Source of the DNA: a virus
Virus record (IMG/VR): IMGVR_UViG_3300029915_000058
Coordinates: 1-44,084 of that record
Reading direction: 5' to 3' (one strand)
Length of the DNA: 44,084 nt
The translations under genes were made by a program, and so were the position numbers. The notes under the pieces were generated by a model. That model ran no database searches, had not been told where the DNA came from, and saw only the letters and a list, made by a program, of their open reading frames with translations. Of the stretch, positions 43,200 through 44,084 are shown piece after piece (position 1 is the first letter of the stretch; the number at the start of each line of letters is the position of its first letter).

Positions 43200-43817
43200 T
43201 TAGATAGAACTTATACCCTGAAGCCAAGGAACAGCAGTACCAATTCCAGTAGCAGACTGCAAGGCGTTATCAAATTCGATATCCAACTTGATAGTTACTG
43301 GGTCTGAACTCTTATAATCTAGAGAGTCATAGTCGGCACTTTTGATCCAACATCCTGCGAGATCCCATGTGGATAAAATTGTTGGTGCCTCTGCCCCATT
43401 TCCACCGTCAATTTCTTCAATTAACATTTCAAATTTATAATTACTTGGTGCAGTGCTGCTCGCCATATTCATGAAATCAAACTGACGCTGGATTTGTTGT
43501 GCCACTAAAGATTGTACTGCGCCATCCATACTATCTCTAATGGTTACAGATGTTCCACTCCACGTTGGTTTACCAGCATACTTGATTTTTGAGTTATAAA
43601 CGTCAATGGTATTTTCATCAAACGTTACCGTAGGTTTCTTAACATCAATAATTTGTTTTGTAAGTTCCAGAGTATTTGTTGCAACACCGAAACCAATAAA
43701 CAATAACCGAAAACGAAATTTCAATTTCGGAAAGATTAGCCCCTGACCTGTAGAAGAAACCCCAAGGTCCATTAACGGAACACTCATGTTAGATAAACTT
43801 GCTGTGCTTTGACTCAT
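43200..43817 (-). CDS. 19: Tail tube protein gp19
   Basis: 205 aa from ATG 43817 (MSQSTASL), with AGGAGA 8-9 bases upstream; the frame opens 21 nt earlier without a ribosome site. T4 gp19 is 163 aa. The C-terminal region has the tube pattern: WDLAGCWIKSADYDSLDYKS followed by DPVTIKLDIEFDNALQ, with the middle YKFEMLIEEIDGG. A hydrophobic RFRLLFIGFGVATNTLEL segment lies near the N-terminus. It forms the inner tube through which DNA passes. In T4, gp18 and gp19 are adjacent and co-directional; here they are convergent with an endonuclease between them. Confidence 0.8.
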   Translation of the reverse strand: MSQSTASLSNMSVPLMDLGVSSTGQGLIFPKLKFRFRLLFIGFGVATNTLELTKQIIDVKKPTVTFDENTIDVYNSKIKYAGKPTWSGTSVTIRDSMDGAVQSLVAQQIQRQFDFMNMASSTAPSNYKFEMLIEEIDGGNGAEAPTILSTWDLAGCWIKSADYDSLDYKSSDPVTIKLDIEFDNALQSATGIGTAVPWLQGISSI

Positions 43818-43848
43818 ATTATAAAATCTCCTGTACAATCTTCTAATA

Positions 43849-43856
43849 GTATTTAG
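43849..43856 (-). promoter_or_regulatory. Late promoter box CTAAATACTATT for tail tube
   Basis: CTAAATACTATT on the minus strand, a full match to the T4 consensus after its first two bases. Predicted +1 at 43844 and a leader of about 27 nt. Back-to-back with the promoter of the right-edge gene. Confidence 0.85.
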
Positions 43857-43880
43857 TACAAATCGTCAAAAATCAAAAAC

Positions 43881-43888
43881 CTAAATAA
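43881..43888 (+). promoter_or_regulatory. Late promoter box CTAAATAA for the right-edge gene, predicting a leaderless mRNA
   Basis: CTAAATAA, then TTAC, then ATG. The spacing is the same as at gp5, gp6 and gp14, so +1 falls on the A of ATG. Confidence 0.6.
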
Positions 43889-43892
43889 TTAC

Positions 43893-44084
43893 ATGACTTA
43901 TACCAAAGAAATATTCATTGAAAAGGCGATTAGCAAGCACGGACAGAAATACAAGTATGATAACGTGAACTATGTGAACTTTGATCAACCGATAACTATT
44001 GTATGTTGTGAGCATGGTGTGTTTGAAGTTATTCCAAAGGTACATATTAGAAATACCACTGGAGGATGTTCAGGTTGTCTCTTC
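43893..44084 (+). CDS. Zinc-ribbon-repeat protein, N-terminal fragment cut by window edge
   Basis: 64 codons are visible and the frame runs off the right edge. The sequence MTYTKEIFIEKAISKHGQKY, then KYDNVNY, ITIVCCEHGVFEVIPKVHI and GGCSGC is one repeat of the same zinc-ribbon family that occurs five times in the 426-aa endonuclease at 34728-36008. A nuclease domain further right is likely but cannot be seen. No Shine-Dalgarno sequence precedes the ATG. It is divergent from gp19. Confidence 0.75.
   Translation, partial: MTYTKEIFIEKAISKHGQKYKYDNVNYVNFDQPITIVCCEHGVFEVIPKVHIRNTTGGCSGCLF

Noticed and set aside
1-44084. tRNA genes, CRISPR arrays, rRNA
   Set aside because: No cloverleaf-like or regularly spaced repeat structure was noticed; intergenic gaps are too short for most of these.

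Overview
The window is a piece of a tailed-phage genome from the T4-like myovirus superfamily. It is AT-rich and very densely coded, and no gene-free stretch reaches 300 bases. Recognisable T4-type genes are gp6, gp25, gp53, gp5, gp13, gp14, gp18 and gp19 (structure), gp46/gp47 (recombination nuclease), gp55 (late sigma factor) and gp1 (dNMP kinase). CTAAATAC boxes match the T4 late promoter TATAAATA and sit mainly in front of structural genes. The giant tail proteins, the YHYH and LamG domains and the gp46 P-loop form recall aquatic T4-like phages; this is an impression from protein style, and the host cannot be named.

Layout. 1-1113 (+) is the 3' end of a tail-fibre-like gene. 1110-18828 (-) holds very large tail/fibre-type proteins (427, 1973 and 2333 aa) behind baseplate wedge gp6. 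18898-23731 (-) is a baseplate operon: tube/baseplate-associated protein, gp53, hub-like protein, a 119-aa protein, gp25 and a GH108 muramidase, closed by a hairpin terminator. 23810-28696 (+) is the regulatory and recombination block: gp55, a foreign-looking three-helix membrane protein next to a perfect 23-bp inverted repeat, gp47, a macro-domain-like protein and gp46. 28727-33888 (-) holds the puncturing protein gp5, three small proteins and neck protein gp14. 33943-41233 (+) holds a gp13-like neck protein, a zinc-ribbon/PD-(D/E)XK endonuclease, an ADP-ribosyltransferase-like protein, an unassigned protein, dNMP kinase and an enlarged tail sheath. 41226-43817 (-) holds a large homing-type endonuclease and tail tube gp19. 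43893 to the right edge (+) starts a second zinc-ribbon-repeat protein.

Expression logic. Four sigma70-type promoters precede gp55, gp47, dNMP kinase and the large endonuclease, with a weaker one before the membrane protein. Twelve well-placed CTAAATAC-type late boxes precede mostly structural genes, and gp55 should be the factor that reads them. If T4 spacing holds (+1 six bases after the last A of AAATA), late mRNAs fall into three groups. Five begin at or next to their Shine-Dalgarno sequence with 12-13 nt leaders. Four begin exactly on the A of ATG and would be leaderless: gp6, gp5, gp14 and the right-edge gene. Three (the tube/baseplate protein, gp18 and gp19) have longer leaders. gp55 itself appears to start at a rare ATC codon, and its sigma70 promoter faces a late promoter about 14 bp away.

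The most notable points are the leaderless and composite late promoter/RBS modules, the ATC start and face-to-face promoters of gp55, the membrane-protein cargo beside a long palindrome, a gp5 whose putative muralytic domain lies after the beta-helix, and an Alt-like ADP-ribosyltransferase whose N-terminus resembles a prohead-protease site.
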